This document shows, in pieces, positions 55,545 to 64,000 of a stretch of 64,000 nucleotides of DNA. The notes beneath the pieces are model-generated. The model was not told the DNA's origin and searched no databases. It saw nothing but the letters and a program-made list of their open reading frames with translations. A program made the translations under genes and the position numbers. The stretch is from Leucaena leucocephala (Eukaryota; Streptophyta; Magnoliopsida; Fabales; Fabaceae): contig CM073569.1 in NCBI GenBank assembly GCA_037074615.1, positions 1,804,001-1,868,000 of the forward strand, given 5' to 3'. Each line of letters opens with the position of its first letter. Position 1 is the first letter of the stretch.

Positions 55545-56238
55545 AAACTTGGCTTAAATTTTTACATCAAGCATTATCCTATTAAGTGGAATCGGCTACA
55601 TGGATCATACGACGCCATTGTACTATATCAAAAACTAAATCATTAGATAGGTTATTGATTAGGAGATCCCGTTTAATGACCTCGTTGAACGTTCTCTTTG
55701 GCCTTCCTCTACTCCTTTTAACCGAGCTCCATATTGTTTGATCCACCCTCCTCACCGGCGCATCCCTTGGCCTTCTTTGTACGTGTCCAAACCACCTAAG
55801 TCAGTTCTCTACTATTTTCTCCTCAATAGGTGCCACTCCAACTCTTCCCCCTATTTATTCATTACAAATCTTATATTTTCTTATATGCCCACACATCCAT
55901 CTCAACATCCTCATCTCAGCTACCCTAACTTTATACTATTGCTGTCATTTTAAAGCCCAACATTCACTTCCATAAAGTATTGCTGGTCTTATAGCAGTGC
56001 GATAAAATTTTCCTTTTACTTTGTCTGATACTTTCCGATCACATATAACCTTAGTAACCTTTCTCCATTTAAACCACCCAGCCTGAATTCTATGATTAAC
56101 ATCCTCCAAAATTTCACCATCTTTCTGTATAATTGATCCCAAATATTTGAACTTATATATTTGCAGAATAATTTGATCTCCTAATCTAACCTCCAAGTTA
56201 TTTCTAACTTGCCTCTTATCAAAATTACAGAAGTTCAT
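55545..56238 (-). mobile_element. LINE 3' end with reverse-transcriptase C-terminal region
   Basis: On the minus strand a single frame reads LGDQIILQIYKFKYLGSIIQ, then AIRPAILYGSECWALK, then MRMLRWMCGH, LRWFGHVQRRPRDAPVRR and RGRPKRT. This is the typical C-terminal part of plant L1-type LINE polyproteins. It is 5'-truncated at about 56238 and interrupted by several stop codons but no evident frameshift. Confidence 0.85.
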
Positions 56239-56684
56239 TAAAAAGAATTACAGAAATAGTAAAACATTGGAAAAAGAGGAAGAGGAAATGTCAAAGATTG
56301 CTGTTCATCAACTTGGCCTCATTCTTGCCATTGCTATTATGCAATGTTTCGGCATGTGTCAGATAAAACACATTTCCCAGAGGGTCAATATATAAGCAAA
56401 CGATAAAGTACACAATGACCTTGCATTTCCACAATTACTAAAAAGCTTATGAAACCATGGCAACATGAAGGACACCTATTGTCAATGTCACTCACATGCG
56501 TTGAGGTTTACACAGGCAATACTGAGCACCACTACGATTAACAAAAATATTCTTTGCTTTTCATTACAATACAAACCACTTATAGCAATGGACCCTCATA
56601 ATGATACTATTCACAAGGGATTTCTCAGCTAAGATTCGCCATACCAAGACAAATGATACCCCAGAAGAATATATACTAAAGAGG

Positions 56685-59382
56685 TTACATATCACGAACC
56701 TCTTCACATGACTTGGCCCCATAAGTTAAATTCCTGCTCCTGAACTGCTTATTTAAGCATATATGCAAAAAATGAAATGAGTCATTATATGTCAGCCAAA
56801 GGAAAAAGCTCCCAAGAAATATTAAAATTTTCAGGAATTGATTGGCTTACAATGTAACTCAAACAATCATACCTTCTCAATAGCGTCTGATGCACCAGAC
56901 ACCGCTTGTCTGCCTTCTCTAAGGAGTTGCAACTGTGTGCGGAGCCTACTATTATGTTCCTCTCCCTAACAAGTAGAACAGTGATTAGAGCAACAGGTTA
57001 TGAGGCCAAAACACAGGTAACTGAAAGGTTCAAGCATAACCAGAACCTAGGAAATGCTAAAGTCAAAAGGAACCACAAAGTGAGAGCATTTTATCCATTT
57101 AGGCAGGTTAAGACGGAAGTAAGCAAAGTGAAAAATTGATAAAAATGTTTGACATAAAAAATAAACATTCAGTCCCTGCAACCAATCAATGGTCAAGAAA
57201 TCATTCATTTTCTATTCAATTTGAGCAAACAACTTCATGAGCAATAGAGATTCAATAATGACATACAGCACACTAACCAATTGTATAATACGCATCAACT
57301 GTTGGATTTCATTCTTCTTTGCAGTAGACAGATCCTCAATTACATCCATTACATTGCTCCTGCAATTTGCCAAAGCACCTCTACTGAGTTCTAATAATCA
57401 ACAGATTGTGATGGCAATAAATAATATAAGAAGCAGGAAGTTATCGGTACAAGTCCCAGAGTAAAATCAACAAAGGCAAAACTCTACATAAATAGTAGAG
57501 AGATTAAAACGAGAGAACAAACACGGAGAACCTCATAGTGTTTGAATCGCTATTCACTTAAGCTACACTTGATGTTGCTTTGAATGCTAAAATATATCGA
57601 TTCTTTCAAACAGAACAATCTCGTATTAACAATGATACTTCAAAACTTTAACAAACCACTTAACCTGATCTAATCAATCTTGATTCAACTATGCACACTT
57701 GTATTGCTAACCAAATCAGATTAATAATACCTACTTATTTGAGAACAAAGGATCCAGCTCTTGTTCTTCCACCATTTCCTCTACAGCATCAAGAGTGGCC
57801 CCCACCTACACAAGAGAGCAACATGAGAGACTAAGACTGAAAATGGTTGCATGTATGCCTGTATGCATACAGTAATACCGTAAGAATATTATGATTCAAC
57901 ATCCCAAATAACTGAGCAGAGCCTAATGAGCACCACTACTGATATCAAATTCATCCACAATAACTAAGTACTCTGAAACAATGAACTAACCAGTGTTTAG
58001 TAAATGATTTACCAGGAATTATAAACTATGTAGGCCTCTGCATGAAATCTAATGAATGAACTGCATTGTGCACAGCTTGTGAGCAATGCAGCTAGCTATA
58101 AATTTTATAGTTCATTTTGATATTGATTGATTGATGATTGATATATTATGATATTGATTGAAGGCATGGATTTGCACCTCGTACTTTCATAAAACTACTT
58201 GAATGTGCAAATGCAACAAAATTTCCAAGAATGATAACTTTGATGCGAAAAGCCGGATTCTATCACGCGATTGCCGCACAACTTTGACAGATTTTACATA
58301 GATGACAAGAGATAAAAAAATTACACAACAACTACAAAAGCAAAAGTAATACCTGTGTTTCAAGGCAGATTGAATCAAACTCAGCCTGTAAAAATTGATT
58401 TGACACAGAATTCAGATTTCAGCTTTGTAAGATAAAAATGACAAAAAAAAAAAAAACAGAGACGGATAAAATTCTTGAAAAAGCCACCCAAGGGGTTTTT
58501 CACAGTGCACACAGATGGTGTTCTAAAATTGACATAATTACCACTGTCAGAAGTTATAACAAACATTATATACCTCTATATTTTCATGCAATGACGTGAT
58601 GACCTGAAAAGTTTGATCCGTTGAAAGAAATTAGCATCTCTAGATATGTCATTTTTTCAAGACATAAAAAGAGGAATTTAAGGGTATTTGGTTAATAAAG
58701 AGGAGATTATACCTGAAGATAGAGGCGATGAAGCCATTCTTTTTCGGCGGTTGTGAATCTCAGAAAAGCTTTGTCAAATTCCTTTGAATCCAGACAGCAG
58801 CATAAATTCATAATATCAATATATAACCATTTTGATTCTCGATGATTTATGCAAGGGAGGGGGTATGTACGTTATGAAATCACGCCACTTCCTCTGAACA
58901 TAACATAATGCAAAGAATCAACGTAGTAGAAGACTTATAGTTGATTTAAACCATCAAATATTGAGGTGTGAAATCTCCCAAAAGCATCTGACTACCTGAC
59001 GTAGTTAATGCTGGCCTCAAAATAAAGTGTTTTGAGCACGCTTTATTCTTTAAGAATATAAACAACGATGCGAAGCGGTTCGTATTTCAATTGGGACTAC
59101 TAGACATTCTTAACTTCGAAATAGACATTTGTGCAGTGAATTTTAGTGGCAACAAAAGGAATGCTTAAAACATCACTTCCAATTTCTCACAGAAAGGGGA
59201 GAATCGAGGTATGAACGTATAAAAAAAGGGAGTAAAGAAAGAAGGATTGCACACACCTCCTTTGAGCAGGCAGTGAGCAAAGAACGCATAGCGAACTTGA
59301 AGGCCTTCTTCAAGTCAAAGTACCTGGATCCTATTCCAGCAGAAGCTGATGCATTGCCAACGAGCTCAGTATTTTTCTCCAT
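56685..59382 (-). CDS. NNF1: NNF1-type MIND kinetochore complex subunit
   Basis: Eight coding exons in transcript order: 59382-59257, 58781-58713, 58603-58574, 58385-58353, 57805-57735, 57359-57278, 56965-56873 and 56744-56685, total 187 residues. The protein starts MEKNTELVGNASASAG and contains LLTACSKEEFDKAF, EWLHRLYLQVI, EAEFDSICLE, VEEQELDPLFSNK and AKKNEIQQLMRIIQ. It ends in a coiled-coil-like EEHNSRLRTQLQLLREGRQ. This pattern fits the plant PMF1/NNF1 family, a MIND/MIS12 subunit linking centromeric chromatin to the NDC80 complex; the Arabidopsis counterpart is At4g19350 (EMB3006, from memory). The last exon (FRSRNLTYGAKSCEEVRDM) is inferred only from frame and splice sites. The reading frame also stays open for 37 codons upstream of the ATG. 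Confidence 0.8.
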
Positions 59383-60238
59383 GAACTCAGAATCAGGAAC
59401 CGAAGGAGTCCCCGCGCCCCTCACCAGATCAGATGCCGCGAAATGCTCAGACGGAGCGGCAGTTCGCTTTATTTTGATTTTGGATTTTAGAGCCAAATTT
59501 TAGGGCTTCACGGGTCGGGCTGTTGTTCGGGTAACAGTGGGCGGTTATAAATAGCATCCGGTCCTTTGATCAGACCCAAAGGCCCACCGTCAAGCCAATA
59601 TTTTTGTACACAAAATAAAATAATAAATAATAAATAAATGGGTGGATGATAAATATTTTTATATCTTTGAATAAAAATAATAGAAAATATTATTAAATAA
59701 ATAAACCATAATAATAAAGACATGATAAATATTGCATGTAATATATTACTCCTTCATATCTTTAATATAAGAATTAGTTGACTTTTTTAGATATATTAAA
59801 GAAACTAAATAAATCAATAGTTAATTATAACTAAATACAATCCCTCAAAATATATTTATATTATATATTCTTCAATCTATTTAAATTAGTCAACTAACTC
59901 TTATATTAGTTATAATTAATTAATTTAATTTATTTTTTTAACCTAACTAAAAAAAAGTTTAATTAGCTCTTGTATAAATAAGAAGGGGTAATAAAAGAAT
60001 TTAATCATTAATCTACGCAAAGAAGATATAGACTTTGATTGACCTTGGTCAATAACGATGGACAACGAAGAAAGACGAAAACAAAGGTGTAATTGGAGAA
60101 ATGTGGTTAATTGAAATTAGAACCAAGACAAGCCCATATTCTCGGAGCTCGATTAAAAAATACACAGACCCTTTTCTTTTAAAAGCATGAAGCTTTGATA
60201 TTTACAAAGTAGCACCTTCATATGGCATGCTCAGATGA
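59383..60238. other. NNF1 upstream region and spacer
   Basis: Contains the NNF1 promoter/5'UTR (59383-59620), a small foldback MITE (59747-59990) and the 3' flank of the DUF1218 gene. No coding region is supported. Confidence 0.55.
59747..59990. mobile_element. Small foldback MITE, 244 bp
   Basis: Ends TACTCCTTCATATC (left) and AAGAAGGGGTA (right) are inverted, with about 40 bp of imperfect terminal repeat including 'aagaattagttgacttttt' and 'aaaaagtttaattagctctt'. It shares its terminus with 40834-41192. Confidence 0.7.
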
Positions 60239-60859
60239 TTAAGGAACATATGAAGACACCCTCATTAACAACATATAAATGAAGTTATGAATTAGGATGT
60301 ATTTGAATGGTGGAGAAAGAAGAAGTAGAGATATGGAAGCTAGGGAAACAAGAAGCAAAATGGAAGAGGCAACAAAACAGCCTGGTTTGACGACGTAACA
60401 GTCCCCTTCTAGCCACCCTTCTCCATAATTCTGCTCTCCACTCATGCTTATCGCAGCCGTTAATATTACTATTCCAACCACACAGCACACCACTAGATCA
60501 AAACCAGAAGCTTGGCAACAAGATGTACATGAAACTGAGGATTTTTTGAAGAATATGAAATTTTACAGAAGCTGAGATGCAGCCAAGCAGCCCAAAGCTG
60601 CAACTCGTAACCAATATCAACGGCTTACTGCCACATGACACAGCCTTCCATTATTCCATCTGACCTCATCTTTCTGCAAAACATATACCATAACTGAATT
60701 CTTAACATAATAAAAAACAAAGCAACGTACGTAACCTGTCACCTTATTCCTGAGGAGCTCCGCCACAATACATAAGACAAAGGAAATGAAACAAAATAAG
60801 ATTGAGACGGCAAATAAGATCACAGGAAATTTGCATATAGTAGGCAGATTTTCCGTCAT
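60239..60859 (-). pseudogene. DUF1218 four-helix membrane protein gene with two in-frame stops
   Basis: Exon 1 (60859-60743) encodes MTENLPTICKFPVILF and a first membrane helix ending AELLRNK. Exon 2 (60673-60239) stays in one frame: KDEVRWNNGRLCHVAVSR, then TGA at 60619-60617, 17 codons including VAALGCLAASQLL, then TAA at 60565-60563. It continues through FDLVVCCVVGIVILTAAISMS, GEQNYGEGWLEGDCYVVKPG and a final helix. This follows Arabidopsis At4g19370 as I remember it, with the stops around the second helix. The family lies in the secretory pathway or plasma membrane (e.g. DEAL/MWL proteins). An intron across the stops cannot be excluded but would delete a conserved helix. Only 60 bp separate the stops, too short for an intron between them. 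Confidence 0.75.
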
Positions 60860-61225
60860 GGTGGTGCTGGTGGTGGGCTTTCTTGTTGTTTCTGCCAACA
60901 AGGAGCTTGAGTTGGTCCCATGATGAATTATGAGCTGGTCATTATCATATATAGCAACCAATATATGCTATATTAATTCTAAACTGAAGGTGTTAAACTG
61001 TTTTAGAAATACTATCATGTTTCCAATGGAGCTGGTCAATTTAGTACTCCTTCAATGATATTTCTCACAACGCATGCACAACAATTTTGGCCTCTCGTTT
61101 GGGTTTATTCTATATATAATTTGTACGTGGCAATCTTACAATGCTATATTATATTATCAAGTACCATAAAAAAGTTACAATAACGAATATCACAAGTTAT
61201 TTCCTCCTCCTCCTCCTCCTCTTCT
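60860..61225. other. Short spacer between DUF1218 and FAO genes
   Basis: Holds the DUF1218 upstream region and the FAO 3' flank. No repeat or coding sequence is recognised apart from TATATATAATTTG near 61110. Confidence 0.5.
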
Positions 61226-63112
61226 TCATCTACGTCTTTTTCTTCGAAGAACTTCAAGTACAGCTTGTGCTGTACAGTAAGCAATCGCCTGAACAGTGAC
61301 CATCGGATTCACACCCAAAGCCGTCGGAAACACACTCGTATCCGCCACATAAAGCCCTTCCACTTCCCACGTTTCTCCCTTCTCGTTCACCACCGATTCC
61401 TTCGGACTCATCCCCATCCTGCAACTTCCCATCTGGTGCGCTGAACATAACGGCGTCGACAAATCCCTCAATGTCCTCGAACTTTCTTCCTTCACAAATC
61501 TCTCAAATTCATTGTAGCTCACCCCATTCACCTTCAACTTCCTTCCTTTACAGTGATGCGTTCCGATTTCTTCAGCCCCTGCTGCTGCTAGAATTCTCAG
61601 TACTTTCTCTATTCCTTTCTGCAGATTCTTCTCATCCGTTTCTTTCATCTGATAGCTGATCGAGGTTGGTGAGTGAACAACCCCAGATCCTTGATCTCTT
61701 GCTAGTGCAAATATATGAGCTGTTCTTGAGAACTTTCTCATTCGATCTTTGATATCAGTTCCAGAAACCCATGGCATTAGGATTGAGAACATCCCAGGAT
61801 GTAATGAAGGTGTTTGTATCACGACACCATATCCAGATTTCTCAAAGTCTGCGTTCACTGTTGACATTGCTGTCATAATCCCTCCTTCATAGCTCTTCTT
61901 CTGTTCTTCAGGCCAGACTCCGTTTGATGAAGAAGAAGGTGATGATGATGAAGAATCTGGAAAATATCCCCATGCCATTGTTACTGGATGAAGATGCAAG
62001 TTTTTCCCTATGTTCTGATTCTTCAACCCACTTTTTCTGAGCAATGACGGAGTACACAGAGCTCCACAAGCTACAATAGTAACCTTCGATTCCACAACAC
62101 AGATATCTTTAGATCCTTTATATTCATATTCAAAAGCTACTCCATGTGAAACATTCCTGTTTGAACCTTTCTTCTTCTTGTGTAACACTTTTATAGCTTC
62201 ACAACCAGGAAGAATCACTCCATTACCAGATTTCACCAAATCCACAAGCCATGTTTCTGATGTGCCCTTCTTCTTCCCATCTTTACAACCCATACTACAC
62301 CAGCCACAGTAATGATCTGGAGGCGAGTTTCGAGGAATGTTATTCACGGGGTAGCCCATTTCTTCACATCCTCTTCTTAATATCGCATTGTTGAATCCTT
62401 CTTCTTTGATTTCAGATTGGACTACCATTTTCTCACAGACAACGTTTATGGCTTCTTCGTACAGCTTGCTTTTGAATAACTGGAGTTCATGTTGATCACA
62501 CCATTCTTTGCAGACATGTTTCGGAGTTTCAATGCAGGCTGACCAGTTTATTGCAGAGCCTCCACCAACGGTGGAACCTGCAAGAACTAATACACTCATA
62601 TCATCAGTGGCGATCAAGCCACTAGAGAGGTACATTTGATCCATGCTTGGTCCTTCTAGAAGAGAAAGATTGTTCCTAGCAGAATAGCTTCCTTTCTCTA
62701 AGACTAGAACTTTGTAACCAGCTTTTGCCAGAACTCCGGCGACCACGCCACCGCCTGATCCGGAGCCGACTACCACCGCATCACATTGGATGACTAACGA
62801 AGGAGATGATAAACTGCTGCGGGCAGGTTTAGGTTTTCGACGAATGACAGAGACAGGTAATCCGAATCGACGAAGAGCATCTACAGTGATGTCTCGAGGG
62901 TAATCTAAGTGGACAAGACCCTTGTAGAGAGGTCCGATGATGTCTTTAGCATCGTTGTCATCGTGCTCGTCGTCTTCGTCATCTTTATGTTGTTTGCCAC
63001 CTTCTTTTGATGCAGCCCGTAGAAAATGCTTCTTTAATTGGGCTCTGAACTCTGGGTCAGGTCCTTTGTATCCTATTGCTTTCCATGATGGGTTGTTTTC
63101 TGCTTCATCTAA
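61226..63112 (-). CDS. Long-chain fatty alcohol oxidase (FAO4-type), 5' partial
   Basis: One large exon of 629 codons including the stop; its acceptor (TTTTCAG) is at 63113-63119. It begins LDEAENNPSWKAIGYKGPDPEF. An acidic His/Asp insertion (DDEDDEHDDND) precedes KDIIGPLYKGLVHLDYPRD. The GMC-oxidoreductase core follows: FAD-binding VVVGSGSGGGVVAGVLAKAG, GSTVGGGSAINWSA, HYCGWCSMGCK, and the C-terminal SAHQMGSCRMG and GVNPMVTVQAIAYC with the catalytic His/Asn. The family oxidises long-chain alcohols to aldehydes with O2. Full-length proteins are about 730-750 residues (from memory), so about 100-120 N-terminal residues are missing. They were not found in 63120-64000 and probably lie beyond the window. 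Confidence 0.9.
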   Translation of the reverse strand, partial: LDEAENNPSWKAIGYKGPDPEFRAQLKKHFLRAASKEGGKQHKDDEDDEHDDNDAKDIIGPLYKGLVHLDYPRDITVDALRRFGLPVSVIRRKPKPARSSLSSPSLVIQCDAVVVGSGSGGGVVAGVLAKAGYKVLVLEKGSYSARNNLSLLEGPSMDQMYLSSGLIATDDMSVLVLAGSTVGGGSAINWSACIETPKHVCKEWCDQHELQLFKSKLYEEAINVVCEKMVVQSEIKEEGFNNAILRRGCEEMGYPVNNIPRNSPPDHYCGWCSMGCKDGKKKGTSETWLVDLVKSGNGVILPGCEAIKVLHKKKKGSNRNVSHGVAFEYEYKGSKDICVVESKVTIVACGALCTPSLLRKSGLKNQNIGKNLHLHPVTMAWGYFPDSSSSSPSSSSNGVWPEEQKKSYEGGIMTAMSTVNADFEKSGYGVVIQTPSLHPGMFSILMPWVSGTDIKDRMRKFSRTAHIFALARDQGSGVVHSPTSISYQMKETDEKNLQKGIEKVLRILAAAGAEEIGTHHCKGRKLKVNGVSYNEFERFVKEESSRTLRDLSTPLCSAHQMGSCRMGMSPKESVVNEKGETWEVEGLYVADTSVFPTALGVNPMVTVQAIAYCTAQAVLEVLRRKRRR

Positions 63113-64000
63113 CTGAAAACGGAAACACTACAAGGTTCCAGCTTCCAAGCAAGCACAAAAACATTGACGACATTCGACAGCAAGTTAAACTAATTAATGT
63201 AAAATCCAAGTTGATTAAAAAGTGAGGGTATGGCTTTAATTTGTGTGTTGTATTTGAGACCTGTCAGCATAGAAGCTGTGGACCCTTGTTGTAATAAGTC
63301 TGTCTTGTTTGTTTGAAGGTGTGTTCGGTTAATAATAGAAAGACACTTTGGGGTAAAAACCATGGTTTTTTTTTTTAAAAAAAAGGTAGCCAAGCATCCT
63401 ACTTTTTTTTCTAGAGAGTACTTTATGATTGAAAACAAAGGTTTGGGGTAAAAAAACATTGGTTTTCTACGACCTCAAATTTTTTACTTTTTTTAAAATT
63501 ATTATCCATTAAAGTCACTTTTATTATTTTTCTTTTAGAAAATTATTTTTTAAAACTAATATAAACATACTCGTGTTTCATTTGGCAGTTGCACGGAGGA
63601 GCCATTTATTTTTTCTATTTAAAAATTTAAAAAAACCATCTCCACATAGGAGAGGAGAGACCGCACATATCCATTGTACACACCCAACCGTATTTTTGAC
63701 ACGAATTTTAGAGAAATATATATATTATATTTATTTTTTTATTAAAATAATTTAAGTTAATTTAACAAAAAATATAAAATTATATATTTTTAATTCTTTT
63801 TTTAATCTGTTAAAGCGGGACTTTTTTGTTTAATATATTCTAATACTCTCTGAGAGAGAAGTTGGTGTCATGGGATACAAGAGGTTCTTATCATGAGGAG
63901 ACATTTAATTAAACGACGACTTATCATATCTTATATTAGTATCGTTTAAAAAAAAGAGAGATCTCGTTTTATTCTTAGATAATAAAAATATATGTATAAT
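63113..64000. other. Probable first intron or upstream region of the FAO gene
   Basis: No coding exon is recognised. A MITE-like segment (about 63318-63572, from 'ggtgtgttcggtta' to 'aacatactcgtg') recalls the Tourist-like family at 15.1 and 53.7 kb. The remainder is AT-rich. Confidence 0.45.

Larger units (their letters stand above)
51633..56684. other. Repeat-rich spacer between CYP707A and NNF1 genes
   Basis: Contains the CYP707A 3' flank, a foldback element, AT-rich repeat copy B, a Tourist-like MITE, a family 1 SINE and a LINE 3' fragment, each listed. From 56240 to 56684 lies the NNF1 3' region. No gene is supported. Confidence 0.65.

Overview
This window is nuclear DNA from a flowering plant, most likely a eudicot. 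The evidence is intron-rich genes with GT/AG borders, plant-specific families (CYP707A, CYP94, an extensin arabinosyltransferase, an E-type PPR protein, a plant F-box protein), and AT-rich spacers full of SINEs, MITEs, hAT elements and LTR-element remnants. The species cannot be named from the sequence.

Layout. 0.4-2.5 kb (+): ABCG14-type half-size ABC transporter (cytokinin transport). 4.9-7.6 kb (+): SKIP31-type F-box gene, nine coding exons. 10.3-21.3 kb (+): a decayed tandem array of four CYP94-type P450 copies: a 5' stub, one almost intact copy with a frameshifted membrane anchor, and two heavily damaged copies. MITEs and an hAT derivative lie between them. 22.0-23.8 kb (+): small XYPPX/Gly-His-Lys-rich protein gene with a 5'UTR intron. 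25.7-28.5 kb (-): intronless 943-residue PPR gene. 29.7-35.7 kb (-): XEG113-type arabinosyltransferase with 13 coding exons; one intron holds a complete TRIM retroelement, another appears to be of GC-AG type, and an hAT derivative sits just upstream. 36-48.8 kb: gene-free, with nested SINEs of two families, a decayed Ty3/gypsy-like element containing a 5S-rRNA-like stretch, MITEs and microsatellites. 48.8-51.6 kb (+): CYP707A abscisic acid 8'-hydroxylase, seven coding exons. 51.6-56.7 kb: a foldback element, a Tourist-like MITE, a SINE and a LINE 3' end. 56.7-59.4 kb (-): NNF1-type kinetochore protein, eight coding exons. 60.2-60.9 kb (-): DUF1218 membrane protein gene with two in-frame stop codons. 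61.2-63.1 kb (-): long-chain fatty alcohol oxidase, 5' end not found in the window.

How the genes relate. They are not a biosynthetic cluster. From memory (not looked up), the order matches a block that Arabidopsis keeps in two fractionated copies: At4g19220 (PPR), At4g19230 (CYP707A1), At4g19350 (NNF1), At4g19370 (DUF1218), At4g19380 (FAO4A), and At5g45340 (CYP707A3), At5g45350 (proline-rich), At5g45360 (SKIP31). The window therefore looks like an ancestral block with the CYP94 array placed between SKIP31 and the proline-rich gene. Two genes act in hormone homeostasis (ABCG14, cytokinin; CYP707A, abscisic acid). The CYP94 and FAO families act in fatty-acid and fatty-alcohol oxidation.

The most unusual observations are: (1) the same anchor-destroying frameshift in two CYP94 copies, with TGACGTCA kept in three of the four promoters; (2) Gly to Ala in the CYP707A heme loop; (3) the 5S-like stretch in a decayed retroelement; (4) SINEs and hAT derivatives with clear target-site duplications; and (5) paired stop codons in the DUF1218 gene. 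No system that is clearly new to biology was identified. Exon borders are hand-derived from reading frame, splice dinucleotides and remembered homologues.
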